From: Roseburia hominis
GTDB taxonomy: Bacteria; Bacillota; Clostridia; Lachnospirales; Lachnospiraceae
Direction of reading: 5' to 3'
DNA: 34,836 bases
Assembly (NCBI GenBank): GCA_021771815.1
Contig: JAETOE010000036.1
Coordinates: forward strand, 1-34,836
Below the pieces are notes generated by a model, which was not told the origin of the DNA, did no database searches, and saw only the letters and a list, made by a program, of their open reading frames with translations. The position numbers and the translations under genes are program-made. Below are positions 33,838 to 34,836 of the stretch, piece after piece. Position 1 is the first letter of the stretch. Each line of letters opens with the position of its first letter.

Positions 33838-34635
33838 ATGGAATTATGCAGCATTGCGAGCGGCAGCAGCGGGAACTGTATCTGTGTCGGAACGGATGCG
33901 TGCCATCTTCTGGTGGATGCGGGAATCAGCGGCAAACGAATCGAAGCGGGACTGAATGCCATTGATCTGAAGACGGAGGAGATGCAGGGAATTTTAATTA
34001 CGCATGAGCACGGCGATCACATCGCGGGACTCGGCGTGTTGGCGAGACGCTACGGGCTGCCTTTGTATGCGACGGCGGGAACTATCGCGGCGGTCAAACG
34101 CACGGCGTCGGTAGGGAAGATTGATGAGACGCTTTTTCGCGAAGTACATGCGGGGGAGAAATTTGAGGTCGGCGATATGACGGTCGAGCCGATCGCGATT
34201 TCCCATGACGCCGCGGAGCCGGTGGCGTACAAGATGACACAGCCGGGAAAATCAATGGCGGTCATGACGGATCTCGGAAAATACGATGACAATATCGTGG
34301 AAAAGTTAAGAAATCTCGATGTGCTGCTCCTCGAGGCGAATCATGACGTACATATGCTTCAGGTCGGAAGTTACCCCTATCCGCTGAAACAGCGTATTTT
34401 GGGGGAGCGGGGGCATCTGTCCAACGAGCTTTCGGGCAGGCTGTTAGGGGAGGTGCTGCACGATCATTTTAAGACGGTGGTGTTAGGGCATCTTTCCAAG
34501 GAGAATAATTATGCCGAGCTCGCGTATGAGACGGTGCGGCTGGAAGTGACGATGGGAGAGAATCCATACCGGGGCGATGACTTTCCGATGTATGTGGCGA
34601 AAAGAGACGAACCGTCGCAGATGATACGGTTTTAA
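33838..34635 (+). CDS. YycJ/WalJ-type metallo-beta-lactamase-fold hydrolase
   Basis: The 265-residue protein opens with LCSIASGSSGNCICVGT, the YycJ signature, and has the HxHxDH metal motif THEHGDH near residue 60, followed by AISHDA, MTDLGKY, LLEANHD and GHLSKENN. YycJ/WalJ is a 5'-3' exonuclease-like protein linked in other Firmicutes to the WalKR wall-stress system and mismatch handling; no walRK genes are present here. It starts four bases after the FtsA-like stop, with the site inside that gene's end (GCAGGAG). Confidence 0.9.
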   Translation: MELCSIASGSSGNCICVGTDACHLLVDAGISGKRIEAGLNAIDLKTEEMQGILITHEHGDHIAGLGVLARRYGLPLYATAGTIAAVKRTASVGKIDETLFREVHAGEKFEVGDMTVEPIAISHDAAEPVAYKMTQPGKSMAVMTDLGKYDDNIVEKLRNLDVLLLEANHDVHMLQVGSYPYPLKQRILGERGHLSNELSGRLLGEVLHDHFKTVVLGHLSKENNYAELAYETVRLEVTMGENPYRGDDFPMYVAKRDEPSQMIRF

Positions 34636-34646
34636 CGAAGAGAATG

Positions 34647-34676
34647 TTGACTTGGTAAAATACCCTGTATTATAAT
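34647..34676 (+). promoter_or_regulatory. Promoter at the right edge
   Basis: TTGACT at 34647-34652 and TATAAT at 34671-34676, spacer 18 bases. It would make a leader transcript of at least 150 bases running out of the window. The region from here is much more AT-rich than the genes to its left. Confidence 0.75.
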
Positions 34677-34725
34677 CAGTGTTATTGTGGCAAAGTGAAA
34701 AGCAGGAATATAAGGAGTGCAAAGT

Positions 34726-34776
34726 TTGAAACAAATAAGTAAAAGACAGCCAAGAAATAAAGGGCATAGCAAATAA
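34726..34776 (+). CDS. Possible 16-codon leader peptide
   Basis: A TTG nine bases after AAGGAG opens a frame for MKQISKRQPRNKGHSK, strongly basic, ending in TAA. A hairpin starts at its stop codon and a further ribosome site (CAGGAG) sits at the last bases of the window. This is the layout of translational or transcriptional attenuators found before ribosome-targeted antibiotic resistance genes, in which drug stalling on the leader exposes the next gene. The regulated gene is outside the window. Confidence 0.45.
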   Translation: MKQISKRQPRNKGHSK

Positions 34777-34794
34777 ACCATCTTTCGGTGGTTT
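34775..34794 (+). promoter_or_regulatory. Hairpin after the leader peptide
   Basis: AAACCATC (34775-34782), loop TTTC, GGTGGTTT (34787-34794): eight pairs with one wobble, followed by TTTAAAAAT, a weak terminator-like tail. It overlaps the leader stop codon, so a ribosome there would prevent it from forming. Confidence 0.6.
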
Positions 34795-34836
34795 AAAAAT
34801 CAAATATAGACACAACACCTAATCAGGTAACAGGAG

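Noticed and set aside
32825-33962. Long antisense frames rich in Ser, Pro and Ala opposite the repeat part of the FtsA-like gene
   Set aside because: They mirror the Glu/Ala-rich repeats; the sense strand has domain signatures and coupling to its neighbours.

Overview
The window looks like a chromosome segment of a Gram-positive anaerobe of the class Clostridia, most likely a Lachnospiraceae member. This is inferred from gene content and order: RNase P RNA, an hrcA-grpE-dnaK-dnaJ operon with a CIRCE operator, polA-coaE-FtsA-like-yycJ, a DUF5685/J-domain cluster, AGGAGG-type ribosome binding sites and sigma-A-type promoters. Most of it is ordinary chromosomal backbone with a few accessory patches: an IS200-type element with the gene it broke, a MITE-like element, an XRE regulator locus beside a tRNA, a small-ORF/repeat patch, and an AT-rich right edge.

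Layout, left to right. (1) 1-4461: the tail of an unknown gene, rnpB, a PilT-like ATPase with damaged nucleotide-binding motifs behind a long leader, then a zinc-ribbon membrane protein, a DUF5685 protein and a J-domain/TPR-like protein, and a PilZ protein. (2) 4497-8986: a uronate-oligosaccharide cluster with a divergent AraC regulator, GPH sugar symporter, GH88 unsaturated glucuronyl hydrolase and an SDR of the gluconate 5-dehydrogenase/KduD type. The symporter imports, GH88 splits unsaturated uronyl disaccharides, and the SDR acts on the keto-sugar acid pathway. (3) 9177-14410: the heat-shock operon under HrcA/CIRCE control. (4) 14480-15170: a 138-bp inverted-repeat element flanked by 9-bp direct repeats, in front of a coiled-coil protein with a C-terminal J-domain. 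(5) 15298-16854: luxS and an MTA/SAH-nucleosidase-like gene, divergent, with three 20-bp repeats between them; both belong to S-adenosylhomocysteine recycling.

(6) 16860-18245: an unknown gene on the minus strand, interrupted by a 657-bp IS200-type element and also frameshifted, then tRNA-Leu(CAA). (7) 18332-19120: an XRE regulator and a small unknown partner, driven by a promoter whose spacer is a 26-bp perfect palindrome. (8) 19148-20232: a tandem hemerythrin and a 46-residue protein, both on the minus strand. (9) 20550-24967: an LtaS-type sulfatase-fold enzyme translationally coupled to a YfhO-type membrane protein, likely for cell-envelope polymers. (10) 24970-25192: repeats and a 34-codon ORF whose ribosome binding site lies in a hairpin. 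(11) 25327-34635: a hotdog thioesterase, aminopeptidase P, DNA polymerase I, dephospho-CoA kinase, a large FtsA-like protein and a YycJ-type metallo-hydrolase. (12) 34647-34836: a promoter, a 16-codon basic leader ORF and a hairpin, which look like the attenuation leader of a gene beginning just past the edge.

The best candidates for something undescribed are the XRE/partner locus, the 138-bp element, the 20-bp repeats between luxS and the nucleosidase, the small-ORF patch at 25 kb, and the leader at the right edge. No homology search was possible, so family names rest on motifs read by eye.
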